Source: Thalassobius vesicularis (GTDB lineage: Bacteria; Pseudomonadota; Alphaproteobacteria; Rhodobacterales; Rhodobacteraceae). From it: a DNA stretch of 64,000 bases. A program made the position numbers and the translations under genes. Positions within the stretch are counted from its first letter, which is position 1. Each line of letters starts with the position of its first letter. Below are positions 48,159 through 57,601 of the stretch, one piece after another. The notes beneath the pieces are model-generated. The model saw only the letters and a list, made by a program, of their open reading frames with translations, was not told the DNA's origin and ran no database searches. The stretch is from contig NZ_SSMD01000004.1 in NCBI RefSeq assembly GCF_004799325.1, forward strand, positions 186,001 through 250,000. Reading direction: 5' to 3'.

Positions 48159-48967
48159 GCCGCCTTCTGTCCCTTGCCCACCTGTCGGCGATTGATCTGC
48201 CCCCGCCCGAGCTGATCCATACGGCCGCGGATGTTGGGTTCGGCGCGGTCGGATTGCGCTTGATCCGGGTGACCGAGACCAGCCCGGGCTACGCCCTGAT
48301 GGACGATGCCGCGATGATGCGGGCGACCCGCGCGGCCATACAGGCCACCGGCCTGAAGGTCCATGACATCGAGTTCATCAAGATCGAGCCGCACACGGAT
48401 GTTGCCGCGCTGGAGCGGGTTCTGGATGCCGGTGCCGAGCTGGGCGCGACCGAGGTCATCACCGCCCCCTACGACCCCGATCTTGGCCGCCTTGCCGACC
48501 GGCTGGCCGATCTGACGGAGCGCGCGAATGCCCGTGGTCTTGGCGTGGTGCTGGAGTTCTTTCCCTGGACCGTTGTGCCGACGCTCAAGGCCGCGCTGGA
48601 CGTCGTCACCGCCGCTGGCCCGACCGTTGGCATCCTGCCGGACAGCCTGCATTTCGACCGCTCCCCCAGCCGGTTGGACACCCTGCGCACGCTGGCACCC
48701 GAGCGTCTGCGTTTCGCACATCTGTGCGACGCGCCGGTCCATCCGCCCTATAGCACCGAAGACCTGCTGTTCGCGGGCCGGGCCGAGCGTCTGGCGCCCG
48801 GCGAGGGGCAGATCGACCTTGCCAGCTTTGTGAACGCGCTGCCTTGTGACCTGCCTTTGGCGCTGGAAGTGCCGATGACTGCGCTCGCCTCTGCCGAAGG
48901 ACCGAAGGCGGTGATCGAGCGCATCATGAGTTCGACGCGCCGGTTTCTGAACGGACTGACGGGCTGA
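48155..48967 (+). CDS. Sugar phosphate isomerase/epimerase-like TIM barrel protein
   Basis: 270-residue AP-endonuclease-2-like TIM barrel, the family of IolE, xylose-isomerase-like and 3-dehydroshikimate dehydratase AsbF. Metal-ligand candidates are Glu in VVLEFFPWT, Asp/His in GILPDSLHFDRS, His in FAHLCDAPVH and Glu in LALEVPM. It is co-translated with the flavoprotein (ATGA overlap) and followed after one base by an AEC carrier. It may be a dehydratase or isomerase acting on the flavoprotein's product; it lacks the HPPD-like domain of QuiC. Confidence 0.82.
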   Translation: MSRLLSLAHLSAIDLPPPELIHTAADVGFGAVGLRLIRVTETSPGYALMDDAAMMRATRAAIQATGLKVHDIEFIKIEPHTDVAALERVLDAGAELGATEVITAPYDPDLGRLADRLADLTERANARGLGVVLEFFPWTVVPTLKAALDVVTAAGPTVGILPDSLHFDRSPSRLDTLRTLAPERLRFAHLCDAPVHPPYSTEDLLFAGRAERLAPGEGQIDLASFVNALPCDLPLALEVPMTALASAEGPKAVIERIMSSTRRFLNGLTG

Positions 48968-48968
48968 G

Positions 48969-49913
48969 ATGTTCACGGTCCTTTCGATCACCGGCTCGAT
49001 CTTTGCGCTGATCGGCGTCGGGTTCGCACTGGCGCGCGGTCAGATTTTCTCGGCGGCGGATTTCGCCACGCTCGGCCGGTTCGTCGTGCGTATCGCGCTG
49101 CCTGCCCTGATCCTGCGCGCCCTTCTGTCTCGGCCGCTGGGCGAGGTGTTCGACACCGGCTATCTGCTGGCCGTGCTGTTCGGGTCGCTGGCGGCCTTTG
49201 CCTTTCAATACGGCTGGGCGCGATACATCGACAAGGAGAGTGCGATCGCCAGTACGTTCCGATCCATGGGAGCGGCGAATGGCAATTCCGGGTTCGTTGG
49301 CTATCCGGTGTTGTTGCTAGTGATCCCGCAGGTCGCGGGGCCGGCACTGGCGCTGAACATGATCGTCGAGAATCTGGTGATGATCCCGCTGGCGCTGGCC
49401 TTGGCCGAAAATGCCAGGGGCAAGGCTGCCGGTCAGACTGGCTTGGTCACGGTGATCGGAGGGCGTCTTGTACGAAATCCGATCATTTTTGCACTCATTC
49501 TCGGGGCAATCCTGTCCGCGCTGCGCGTGCCGATCCCCTCGGTCGTGTCCCGGCCCATCGACATGTTGGCCAATGCCAGCTCGGCTTTGTCGCTGGTTGC
49601 CATCGGAGGCATGGTCGCAGCGATCCCGTTGCGGCGGATCGGCGGGGCAGTGCTGTCGGTGACGTTGGGCAAGTTGGTCATGCATCCGGTTCTGGTCATG
49701 CTGGGCATGGTGGCGGTCCGGGCCGCGGGGTTTGATGTCAGCGAGACCATGTTCGCGGCTGGCGTGCTGCTGGCCTCGGTCCCGACGATGAGCGTTTACC
49801 CCGTCCTCGCCCAGCAATTCGGAGAGGAGCGGACCGCGTCTCAGGTCATGTTGGTCGTCACGGCGCTGTCGTTCCTGACGATGAGTGGCGTGCTGGCGTT
49901 GCTGCGCCTTTAG
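48969..49913 (+). CDS. AEC family transporter
   Basis: 314-residue auxin efflux carrier family protein with about ten membrane helices, LALIGVGFALARGQIFS-like N-terminus (FALIGVGFALARGQ) and GNSGFVGYPVLLLVIPQ in the first half. It starts one base after the TIM-barrel stop, so it belongs to the flavoprotein operon and likely moves that pathway's substrate or product. It converges with the LysR gene at 49927, 13 bases apart, with no terminator visible. Confidence 0.85.
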   Translation: MFTVLSITGSIFALIGVGFALARGQIFSAADFATLGRFVVRIALPALILRALLSRPLGEVFDTGYLLAVLFGSLAAFAFQYGWARYIDKESAIASTFRSMGAANGNSGFVGYPVLLLVIPQVAGPALALNMIVENLVMIPLALALAENARGKAAGQTGLVTVIGGRLVRNPIIFALILGAILSALRVPIPSVVSRPIDMLANASSALSLVAIGGMVAAIPLRRIGGAVLSVTLGKLVMHPVLVMLGMVAVRAAGFDVSETMFAAGVLLASVPTMSVYPVLAQQFGEERTASQVMLVVTALSFLTMSGVLALLRL

Positions 49914-49926
49914 GCTTGTGGATGGT

Positions 49927-50850
49927 CTAGGCGGCCCGGGCGTCCCATTCGCCCTTGGCGATCGCGTCAAAGATCATTTGCAGGATCAGGCTGCGCACCC
50001 GCTCTAGCGCAAAGGTCGCGGGGCGGTCGGACAGTTCGCAGATGTAGAGCGTTCGGCTGAGCTCTGGTTCGATGATCGGACGCGCGACCAGATCGCCGGA
50101 TTGCAGCTGATCGTGCATGAACAGCGAGGTGCCGATGGCGCAGCCCAGCCCGGCCTTCAGCGCCCCCGAGATCGCGCTGACCGAGTTCAGGTTCAGACGC
50201 GCCCGGGCCTCGAGCTTTTTCAGCAGATTGACGTCATCCATCAGGGCCCGCGCAGACAGGCCCTGTTTCAGCAGGATGATGGGTAGCTCCAGCAACGCGT
50301 CAAAGGTGATCGGCTCGGTGGTGTCGCCAATCAGTTCTGGGCGACCGACGCAGACCATCCGTTCCTCGAGTATCGGCTGGGTGCGTAGCGCGGCGTCCTG
50401 TGGGGGGTTGTAGACGACGGCCAGATCAACCTCGGACGCCATGAGATGCACCAGCGTCGAGCCTGACAGGCTTTCGGAGAGGGTGAGTTTCAGGCGCGGG
50501 TAGTCGCGCAGCACCGTTTCGATCAGCGTCAGGCCGATGGCCCGCACAGCTGAATGCGCCATGCCGACCGAGATTTCCCCGACGATATCGCGCGCCTCGC
50601 CGCGCACGTCCTGTTCGGCCGCCTCCATCGAACGCAGGATGCCGCGTGCGTGCTCGTACAGCCGCTCTCCGGCGGCGGTTGGCACCAATCCACGGGGGCG
50701 GCGGACGAAAAGCTGCGTGCCCAAGTGATCCTCGAGGTTGGCGAGGTGATGGCTGAGCGCCGACGTGGCCACATGCAGGTTTTCTGCCGCCCGAGAGAGC
50801 GAGCCGTGTTCATGGATGGCGGCAAAGTATCGAAGCTGACGAGAGTCCAT
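49927..50850 (-). CDS. LysR family transcriptional regulator
   Basis: 307-residue LysR-type regulator of the CynR/NAC-like type. HTH near 1-60: MDSRQLRYFAAIHEHGSLSRA, then LHVATSALSHHLANLEDHLG, then FVRRPRGLVPTAAGERLYE. The rest is the effector domain. It is divergent from the CoA-transferase operon with 91 bases between, and therefore the likely controller of that operon. The effector is unknown, presumably the acid or its CoA ester. Confidence 0.9.
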   Translation of the reverse strand: MDSRQLRYFAAIHEHGSLSRAAENLHVATSALSHHLANLEDHLGTQLFVRRPRGLVPTAAGERLYEHARGILRSMEAAEQDVRGEARDIVGEISVGMAHSAVRAIGLTLIETVLRDYPRLKLTLSESLSGSTLVHLMASEVDLAVVYNPPQDAALRTQPILEERMVCVGRPELIGDTTEPITFDALLELPIILLKQGLSARALMDDVNLLKKLEARARLNLNSVSAISGALKAGLGCAIGTSLFMHDQLQSGDLVARPIIEPELSRTLYICELSDRPATFALERVRSLILQMIFDAIAKGEWDARAA

Positions 50851-50941
50851 GGTTTCTAAATTCTAGAACGGAACCTTCTAAACTCTATAATTTTTATAAT
50901 TCACTGGCAAGCCTATGGTCGTCTCGAAAGGGAGGACGGCA
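50851..50941. promoter_or_regulatory. Divergent promoter region of LysR and CoA-transferase operon
   Basis: AT-rich 91-base region. It contains the palindrome TTCTAGAA (50861-50868), extended as a T-N11-A form TTCTAGAACGGAA, and an AT-rich TATAATTTTTATAAT stretch (around 50887-50901) usable as a -10 on either strand. The plus-strand Shine-Dalgarno GGGAGGA lies 5 bases before ATG 50942. Confidence 0.5.
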
Positions 50942-52135
50942 ATGAGCGTCACTGGTTTTGCCCCGCTGGAGGGCGTGCGTGTCATCGAGATGAGCCACAT
51001 GATCATGGGGCCGTCCTGCGGGATGTTCCTGGCGTTTCTGGGGGCCGAGGTCATCAAGGTCGAGCCGCCCGAAGGCGATAAGACGCGCGATCTGACCGGG
51101 ATGGGGCGCGGCTTTTTCCCTACCTTCAATCGCGGCAAGAAGTCGATCACGCTGGACCTGAAATCCGAGGCTGGCCGCGCCGCGCTGGACGGGCTGCTGA
51201 AAGACGCCGACGTCTTTGTCGAGAATTTTCGGGATAGTTCGCTGGCTGCGATGGGGTTTGCGCCCGAAGTTCTGCGGCAGCGTCACCCGACGCTGATCGT
51301 TGCGTCGTGCAAGGGGTTCCTGCACGGGCCGTACGAAAACCGCACCGCGATGGACGAGGTCGTTCAGATGATGACCGGAATGGCCTACATGACCGGCCCG
51401 ACCGGGCGGCCGCTGCGGATTGGATCGTCGGCCAATGACATCATGGGCGGGCTGTTCGGCGCGTTCTCGGTTCTGGCGGCGTTGATGCAGCGGGATCGCG
51501 ACGGGCAGGGCCATGCGGTGCGCATTGGGCTGTTCGAAAACTGCCTGCTGCTGGTCGCGCAGCACATGGTGCAATACGACATCGAAGGGACCGAGGCACC
51601 GCCGATGCCCGAGCGCGATTTCTCGTGGCCGGTCTACGATATTTTCCACACAAGTGACGCGCAGTCGATTTTCGTCGGCGCCGTCACCGAAGGCCAATGG
51701 GCCAAACTTTGCGATGTGTTGGGTCTGGCCGCGCTGAAGGCAGACTCCCGGCTTCAGACACGCCCCGACCAGATCAAGGCCCGTGACTGGACCTTGCCCA
51801 TCATCGCAAATGCCATCGCGCGTCAGACCTACGCGCCCCTCGCTTCTGCGTTAGAGCGCGATGGCATCCCCTTTTCCCCGATCGCGCGTCCGGCGCAGAT
51901 GTATGACGACCCGCATGTCACGCGGCCCGGTGGTCTGATGACCTCGACCCTGCCCGAGGGCGGCAGCTATCGTGCGCCGGGTCTGCCGTTCGAGGTTGAC
52001 GGGCGGCCTGCCGTGCCTGCCTCGGTCGATCTGCCCGATGTCGGGGACGACACCGCTGAAATCCTTGGCGCCCTGGGTTTGGAGCCGGATGAGATTCGCA
52101 CGGCCTCGGGTCAGGCGCGGAGGCAGGTGGCATGA
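50942..52135 (+). CDS. CaiB/BaiF family (type III) CoA-transferase
   Basis: 397-residue class III CoA-transferase. Segments include PLEGVRVIEMSHMIMGPSCGMFLAFLGAEVIKVEPPEGD, FNRGKKSITLDLKSEAG, and DVFVENFRDSSLAAMGF, where the catalytic Asp lies a little further on in this family (VLRQRHPTL region is nearby). It should activate a carboxylic acid with CoA from a donor such as succinyl-CoA. It overlaps the lyase gene by ATGA, implying that the CoA ester made here is cleaved next door. ATG 50942 follows GGGAGGA. Confidence 0.9.
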   Translation: MSVTGFAPLEGVRVIEMSHMIMGPSCGMFLAFLGAEVIKVEPPEGDKTRDLTGMGRGFFPTFNRGKKSITLDLKSEAGRAALDGLLKDADVFVENFRDSSLAAMGFAPEVLRQRHPTLIVASCKGFLHGPYENRTAMDEVVQMMTGMAYMTGPTGRPLRIGSSANDIMGGLFGAFSVLAALMQRDRDGQGHAVRIGLFENCLLLVAQHMVQYDIEGTEAPPMPERDFSWPVYDIFHTSDAQSIFVGAVTEGQWAKLCDVLGLAALKADSRLQTRPDQIKARDWTLPIIANAIARQTYAPLASALERDGIPFSPIARPAQMYDDPHVTRPGGLMTSTLPEGGSYRAPGLPFEVDGRPAVPASVDLPDVGDDTAEILGALGLEPDEIRTASGQARRQVA

Positions 52136-53073
52136 TTTCCGCCCAGCACCTTTATCCAGCGGGACAGATCACGTTGCGCGAGGTCGGGCTGCGGGACGGG
52201 CTGCAACTGGTACGCCGGTTCCCCTCGACCGAGGCGAAAAAGCAGTGGCTGCGTCAGGAATACGCGGCGGGTGTGCGGCATTTCGAGGTGGGATCGTTCC
52301 TGCCCGCGTCGCGGATGCCGCAATTCGCCGACGTCCGCGAGCTGATCGACGAGACAGCGCGGCTGGGTGCCTGGTCATCGGCGCTGGCCCTGAATGAACG
52401 CGGGGCGATGGATGCCTGCGCCGCCGGGGTGGACGAAATCATCAACGTCATCTCGGCCACCGAAGAGCACAGCCAGGCCAACATGCGCCGGTCGCGCGCT
52501 GATGCGGTCGAGCTGGTGCGCCGGTCAAAGGCGCTGTCGGCCGCAAGCGATCACAAGCCCCTGGTCAACGCAGGGATCGCGATGGCCTTTGGCTGTTCGA
52601 TCGCCGGAGAGGTGAAGCCCGAGGACGTGCTGCGCCTTGCCGAGGGATGTCTGGAGGCGGGCGCGGATGCCATCGGCGTCGCCGATACGGTCGGCTTCGC
52701 GGGGCCCACGCAGGTGGCCGCGCTGACCCGCCAGCTTGTGGACCTGTGCGGCGACATTCCGGTGCTGGTGCACCTGCATGACACGCGCGGCATGGCCGTC
52801 GTCAATGCCGCCGCCGCCATTGATGCCGGTGCGCGTGCGCTGGATGGCTCGCTTGGCGGGCTGGGTGGCTGTCCGTTTGCCCCCGGCGCAACGGGGAACG
52901 CGGTGTTCGAGGATCTGGTGTTCCTGTGTGAACGGATGGGCGTGCCGACCGGCATCGACCTGGCCGCGCTGATCGCGGTGCGCCGGATTCTCGAAACCGA
53001 AATGCCAGAAGAAGAGCTGCATGGCGCGCTGGCCCGCTCGGGTTTGCCGCCGCGTGTGAAATGGACCGCTTGA
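52132..53073 (+). CDS. Hydroxymethylglutaryl-CoA lyase family protein
   Basis: 313-residue TIM-barrel lyase of the HMG-CoA lyase family, which splits 3-hydroxy-3-methylglutaryl-CoA or a related 3-hydroxyacyl-CoA into acetyl-CoA and a keto acid. The metal-binding REVGLRDGLQ motif opens the barrel, HLHDTRGMA supplies the two His ligands, and GGLGGCPFAPGATGN holds the catalytic Cys. All key residues are present. Coupled by ATGA to the CoA-transferase and 38 bases before a TRAP importer, it probably acts in catabolism of an imported acid rather than leucine breakdown. Confidence 0.88.
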   Translation: MISAQHLYPAGQITLREVGLRDGLQLVRRFPSTEAKKQWLRQEYAAGVRHFEVGSFLPASRMPQFADVRELIDETARLGAWSSALALNERGAMDACAAGVDEIINVISATEEHSQANMRRSRADAVELVRRSKALSAASDHKPLVNAGIAMAFGCSIAGEVKPEDVLRLAEGCLEAGADAIGVADTVGFAGPTQVAALTRQLVDLCGDIPVLVHLHDTRGMAVVNAAAAIDAGARALDGSLGGLGGCPFAPGATGNAVFEDLVFLCERMGVPTGIDLAALIAVRRILETEMPEEELHGALARSGLPPRVKWTA

Positions 53074-53111
53074 GGAGGCGGTCTGAAAGAGTTCAAATAA
53101 GGGAGGAACCC

Positions 53112-54110
53112 ATGAAACATCTGACCAAGGCGCTTGTCGCCACAACGCTTTCGCTGACTGCCACGACGGCTTTGGCCGATGCCACTGCCATGCGGTGTAG
53201 CCACCAGCTGCCGCCAGCCCATGCCGTGTCAAAGGTCATCGACCGCTGGGCGGCCGAAGTCGAAACCCTGTCGCAGGGCGAGATCGACGTTCAGGTCTTT
53301 GGCGCGGACAGTCTGGTGGGCGCCAAAGAGAACATCACCGCCACCGCCAAGGGCGATATCGAATGCGCGTTCTCGGTGCAGTTCCAGTGGGGCAAGACCC
53401 TGCCGATCATGACCGTGACGACTCGTCCCTTCGCGTTTTCCGACATGAATATCTGGCGGAACTGGGACGGCTCTGACGCGGCCAATTTCCTTGAGGACAA
53501 GCTGCGCCAGAAGGGTGTCGAAAACGTCGTATGGCTGTTCCAGACCTCGGATTCGGTTTTCACCTCGAAGGGCAAGTACCTGAAGGCCCCCGAGGATTTC
53601 AAAGGCTTGAAAATCCGTGGCCTGGTGCCCGCCTTCAACTCGGCGATCGAGGCACTGGGCGCGTCGCCCGTGTCGATGTCGGGTGGCGAGGTTTATCAGG
53701 GCTTGGCGACCGGCGTGATCGACGCGGCGCTGACGGGCACTGACGCGGCCGTGTCCCGCAAATACTACGAGGTGCAGGACCATTTCGCAGTGGTTCCCGT
53801 GATCTCGGTCTACTTCCACGGCTACCTGAACCCGAAATTCTATGCGGGCCTGTCCGACACCGCCAAGGCCGCGCTGGACGAAGCAGGTAAGAAAGCCGCC
53901 GTCTGGGCCGTGGAGGAGGCTGAGGCCGCCGCCGCTGCCGCGCCCGCTGATCTGGCTACGAAAGGCGTGAACGTCTACACGCTGACGCCCGAAGAGAACA
54001 AAGCGCTGGAGGCGGTGATGCAACCTGCCTTTGACGCCAAGTTCAGCTCGGACGATCCCGAAAGCCAGAAGCTGCTGGAGCTGATCGACCAGCTGCGCGG
54101 TCAGGGCTGA
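53112..54110 (+). CDS. dctP: TRAP transporter substrate-binding protein DctP
   Basis: 332-residue periplasmic binding protein of a TRAP importer. Signal peptide MKHLTKALVATTLSLTATTALA; mature region has RCSHQLPPAHAVSKVIDRWAAEVE and the conserved Arg-containing FKGLKIRGLVPAFNSAIEALGASPV, which binds the ligand carboxylate. ATG 53112 follows GGGAGGA. Followed at once by the two membrane subunits. The ligand is presumably the acid activated by the upstream CoA-transferase. Confidence 0.93.
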   Translation: MKHLTKALVATTLSLTATTALADATAMRCSHQLPPAHAVSKVIDRWAAEVETLSQGEIDVQVFGADSLVGAKENITATAKGDIECAFSVQFQWGKTLPIMTVTTRPFAFSDMNIWRNWDGSDAANFLEDKLRQKGVENVVWLFQTSDSVFTSKGKYLKAPEDFKGLKIRGLVPAFNSAIEALGASPVSMSGGEVYQGLATGVIDAALTGTDAAVSRKYYEVQDHFAVVPVISVYFHGYLNPKFYAGLSDTAKAALDEAGKKAAVWAVEEAEAAAAAAPADLATKGVNVYTLTPEENKALEAVMQPAFDAKFSSDDPESQKLLELIDQLRGQG

Positions 54111-54111
54111 C

Positions 54112-54645
54112 ATGGAAACCGGCGCGAACATCAAATCAAAGGGGGCGGCACCGAAAGGTGCCGTTTCCCGGTTGGCCGATGCCGTGGTGCAGATCGCGGG
54201 CGCGCTCAGCACTGCGCTGATCCTGGTGGCCTTTGCGCTGACCATCTTTGCGGTGTTCATGCGCTACGTCGTCAACGCCCCGCTGATGTGGTCGGACGAT
54301 GCGTCGGGCTGGATGCTGGTGACGCTGATCATGCTGGGCTGCGCCGAGGCATACCGCAGGGACATCCATATCGGTATTGACCTGTTGACCGCGCGCCTGG
54401 GCAACAAGGCCAAGGGCGCGCAGGAAACCTTTGCCGATCTGGCGGTGCTGACCTGTGCCATCCTGCTGGGCATCAGCGCGTGGGAGGCGGTGACGTTCTC
54501 GTACGCGTTTGATGCCTATACCTCGGGCACCGTCGAGGTGCCGCTTTGGCAAGTCCAGCTTCCGCTGCCGATCGGCGCGGCCTTGCTGGGGCTGGTCGCG
54601 ATCAGCCGCATTCTGACCCGACTGAGCAAAGGAAGCTCGAAATGA
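54112..54645 (+). CDS. dctQ: TRAP transporter small permease DctQ
   Basis: 177-residue small membrane subunit of the TRAP importer with four helices. It contains VFMRYVVNAPLMWSDDASGWMLV, the DctQ hallmark, and later RRDIHIGIDLLTARL. The stop overlaps dctM by 4 bases, and dctP ends one base before its start. Confidence 0.92.
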   Translation: METGANIKSKGAAPKGAVSRLADAVVQIAGALSTALILVAFALTIFAVFMRYVVNAPLMWSDDASGWMLVTLIMLGCAEAYRRDIHIGIDLLTARLGNKAKGAQETFADLAVLTCAILLGISAWEAVTFSYAFDAYTSGTVEVPLWQVQLPLPIGAALLGLVAISRILTRLSKGSSK

Positions 54646-55928
54646 CCATGATCCTTGTTTTCGGCGGGCTGATTCTGTTGCTGCTGAGCGGTATGCCGAT
54701 TTTCGTGGCCCTGGGCCTGTCCGCCAGTGCGATTTTGCTGATCTTCGAGGGCAACATCGGCAGCATCGCCGACACCGTCTTTGCCAATTTCGACAAGCCG
54801 ATCCTGATGACCATTCCGCTGTTCGTGTTCATGGCGCAGCTGATGATCCGCGCCAAGGTGATCGACGATCTGTATGACATGGCGCACACGGTCGTCGGCC
54901 ATATCCGGGGCGGGCTGGGCGTGGCCACCGTGCTGTCCTGTACCATCTTCGCCGCGATCTCGGGGTCTTCGGTGGCGACCGCCTTGTCCATCGGTTCCAG
55001 CGCCATTCCGCAGATGAAGCGCTTTGGCTACCCCGAGCGTGACGCACTGGGCGTGATCGCTGCGGGCGGGACGCTGGGCATTCTGATCCCGCCGTCGGGG
55101 CCGATGATCCTTTATGCCATCGTGTCCGAAGTTTCGATCGGCGCGCTGTTCCTGGCGGGGATCGTTCCTGGTCTGCTGCTGGCGCTGATCTTCTCGGTCT
55201 ACTGCGTCGTTCGGGCCAGCCGTGATCCGTCGCAGGTTGCGCCGGATTGGGCGGGATGGGGCCGTGTGCTTTCGGCGCTGCGCCGGTCGATCTGGGCGGT
55301 CATGGCCCCGCCGATCGTGATGGGCGGTATCTATTTCGGCGTTTTCACCGCTGGCGAGGCGGCCGCCTTCGGTTCTCTCTATGCGCTGATCGTGGCACTG
55401 ACGGTCTATCGCAGCCTGGGCCTGCGCCAGATCTGGGAATGCGCGCGCCAGTCCATGCTGACCTCGATGATGGTGTTCATGATCATTGCCGGGGCCGCGA
55501 TGTTCGGCCACGCGATCACGATCATCCGCCTGCCCATGGGCGTGACCGAGCTTGTCGCGAACATGGGGCTGGGCCCGCTGGGGTTCGTGCTGATGGTCAT
55601 GGCGATGATCTTTGTGATGGGGATGTTCTTTGAATCCATCGCCATCATCCTGATCACCACGCCGATCCTGCTGCCAACCATGCACATGCTGGATATCGAC
55701 CTGATCTGGTACGGGGTCTTGCTGATGATCAACCTTGAGCTGGCGATGATCACGCCGCCCGTCGGGATGAACCTGTTCGTGATCAAGGGGATCACCGATG
55801 CCCCGCTGTCCGAGGTGGTGCGGGGTGCCGCGCCCTATGTCATCTTGATGTTGGGCGGTCTGGTGTTGATGATGCTGGTGCCGGGGCTGGCCACGTGGCT
55901 GCCTTATGCCGCAGGGTTCGGGCAATAA
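54642..55928 (+). CDS. dctM: TRAP transporter large permease DctM
   Basis: 428-residue large membrane subunit of the TRAP importer. LLLSGMPIFVALGLSASAILL is near the N-terminus, TIFAAISGSSVATALSIGSSAIPQM and AAGGTLGILIPPSGPMILYAI follow, and NLELAMITPPVGMNLFVIKGI is near the C-terminus, all typical. ATG 54642 is in the ATGA overlap with dctQ; a second ATG two codons on is possible. It is followed after 18 bases by the ThDP enzyme gene. Confidence 0.94.
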   Translation: MTMILVFGGLILLLLSGMPIFVALGLSASAILLIFEGNIGSIADTVFANFDKPILMTIPLFVFMAQLMIRAKVIDDLYDMAHTVVGHIRGGLGVATVLSCTIFAAISGSSVATALSIGSSAIPQMKRFGYPERDALGVIAAGGTLGILIPPSGPMILYAIVSEVSIGALFLAGIVPGLLLALIFSVYCVVRASRDPSQVAPDWAGWGRVLSALRRSIWAVMAPPIVMGGIYFGVFTAGEAAAFGSLYALIVALTVYRSLGLRQIWECARQSMLTSMMVFMIIAGAAMFGHAITIIRLPMGVTELVANMGLGPLGFVLMVMAMIFVMGMFFESIAIILITTPILLPTMHMLDIDLIWYGVLLMINLELAMITPPVGMNLFVIKGITDAPLSEVVRGAAPYVILMLGGLVLMMLVPGLATWLPYAAGFGQ

Positions 55929-55946
55929 CGGCACAGCGGGGGAAAC

Positions 55947-57575
55947 ATGACTGACGGTAAATCATACGCGTTCCAATCCATTGCGCAGGCGCTACAGGAT
56001 CATGGCGTAACGACCATGTTCGGCCTGATGGGCGATGCCAACCTGTTCATGGTGGATCACTACGTTCGGGCGTGCAAAGGGACGTTCGTCCCCGTCGCCT
56101 ACGAGGGTAGCGCGGTGCTGATGGCGCAGGCATACGCCCATGTCTCGGGCCGGATCGGGGTTGCCACGGTGACGCATGGGCCGGCCCTGACCAACTGCAT
56201 CACGGCGCTGACCGAAGGCGCGCGCGGGCATATCCCGATGGTGCTGCTGGCCGGGGATACCCCGGTGATGAACCCGCAGAACCTGCAGAACATCGACCAG
56301 CGTGAGGCGGTCAAAGTCACCGGCGCGGGGTTCGAACAGATGCGCTCGGCCGCGACGGCGGCCCATGACGTGGCGCATGCCTTCTATCGGGCGCGGGTCG
56401 AGAAACGGCCTATCGTGCTGAACATGCCGTCGGATTTCATGTGGCAAGAGGTGCCGCATACCCCCGTGATGTTCCCGGCGTTTTCAGCCCCCGCGATGGT
56501 GCCCGAAGGCGACGATCTGGATCAGGCGGTGGGCATGATCGCCTCGGCCCGGCGGCCCGTGGTGCTGGCCGGGGGTGGGGCCGTCGACGCGCGGGACAAG
56601 CTGATCCGGCTGGCCGACCGTCTGCAGGCGCCGCTGGCGACCACGCTCAAGGCTAAGGGGCTGTTCAACGGCCACCCTTACAACATGGACATCTTCGGCA
56701 CGCTTAGCACTCCGGCAACCTATGACGCGATTGCCAAGGCCGATTGCATCATCTGTTTCGGCACCAGTCTGCACCATTTCACCACCGACAAGGGCGCGCT
56801 GATGAAGGGCAAGCGGATCGTGCAGGTCAACGATACCGTGACCGAGGTCAGCAAGAATTTTCATCCCGATGCAGCCCTTGTGGCCGATGCGGGGCTGACG
56901 GCGGATAACATCGTCTATTGGCTGGACGAGGCCGAGATCGCCCCCAGCGGCTTCACCGCTGAGTTGGACATGGAAATGCTGACGGCGCATCCGGCGGGCC
57001 AGCCGGGGACATCGGGAGACGGGTTCGTGTCTTACGTCTACGCGCTGGAGCAGCTGGAGCAGGCGTTGCCCAAGAACCGCATCCTGACCACGGATGGCGG
57101 CCGCTTCATGACTGAGGTCTGGTGCCGTATCTCGGCCCCTGATCCGCGCAGCTTTATCGTGACGGCGAATTTCGGCTCTATCGGGCTGGGCCTGCAAGAG
57201 GCGATTGGCGCGGGCCTGGCCGATCCTGACCGGCCCGTGGTTCTGTTCACCGGGGACGGTGGTTTCATGATGGGCGGGGTGAACGAGTTCAACACCGCCG
57301 TCCGGTTGAAGCAGGACCTGATCGTGATCGTCGCCAACGACTCGGCCTATGGGGCCGAGCATATCCAGTTCCTCGACCGCCAAATGGACCCCGGCCTTGC
57401 CATGTTCGAATGGCCCAGCTTTGCCGACGTGGCGACTGCGCTTGGCGGGCAGGGGGTAAGTGTCCGGTCTGACGAAGACCTGGGCCTTGCGATCCGCGCG
57501 ATCGAGACCCGCGACCGCCCGCTTCTGATCGAGCTGCGCCTCGACCCCAACGATGTGCCACGCATGCGGATCTGA
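55947..57575 (+). CDS. Thiamine diphosphate-dependent enzyme, acetolactate synthase-like
   Basis: 542-residue ThDP enzyme of the acetolactate synthase/benzoylformate decarboxylase superfamily. The cofactor-activating Glu is at about 53 (AYEGSAV), and the ThDP-Mg motif runs from GDGGFMMGG to the paired Asn/Asp of IVIVANDSAYG near 436-465. Three domains (Pyr, central, PP) are present and length is normal. It need not make acetolactate: no regulatory subunit is nearby, and operon context suggests decarboxylation or carboligation of a keto acid produced by the lyase or of the imported acid. It is followed by the gamma-CA gene after 26 bases. Confidence 0.87.
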   Translation: MTDGKSYAFQSIAQALQDHGVTTMFGLMGDANLFMVDHYVRACKGTFVPVAYEGSAVLMAQAYAHVSGRIGVATVTHGPALTNCITALTEGARGHIPMVLLAGDTPVMNPQNLQNIDQREAVKVTGAGFEQMRSAATAAHDVAHAFYRARVEKRPIVLNMPSDFMWQEVPHTPVMFPAFSAPAMVPEGDDLDQAVGMIASARRPVVLAGGGAVDARDKLIRLADRLQAPLATTLKAKGLFNGHPYNMDIFGTLSTPATYDAIAKADCIICFGTSLHHFTTDKGALMKGKRIVQVNDTVTEVSKNFHPDAALVADAGLTADNIVYWLDEAEIAPSGFTAELDMEMLTAHPAGQPGTSGDGFVSYVYALEQLEQALPKNRILTTDGGRFMTEVWCRISAPDPRSFIVTANFGSIGLGLQEAIGAGLADPDRPVVLFTGDGGFMMGGVNEFNTAVRLKQDLIVIVANDSAYGAEHIQFLDRQMDPGLAMFEWPSFADVATALGGQGVSVRSDEDLGLAIRAIETRDRPLLIELRLDPNDVPRMRI

Positions 57576-57601
57576 TCCGGCACACAAACTAGGAGACCGA
57601 C

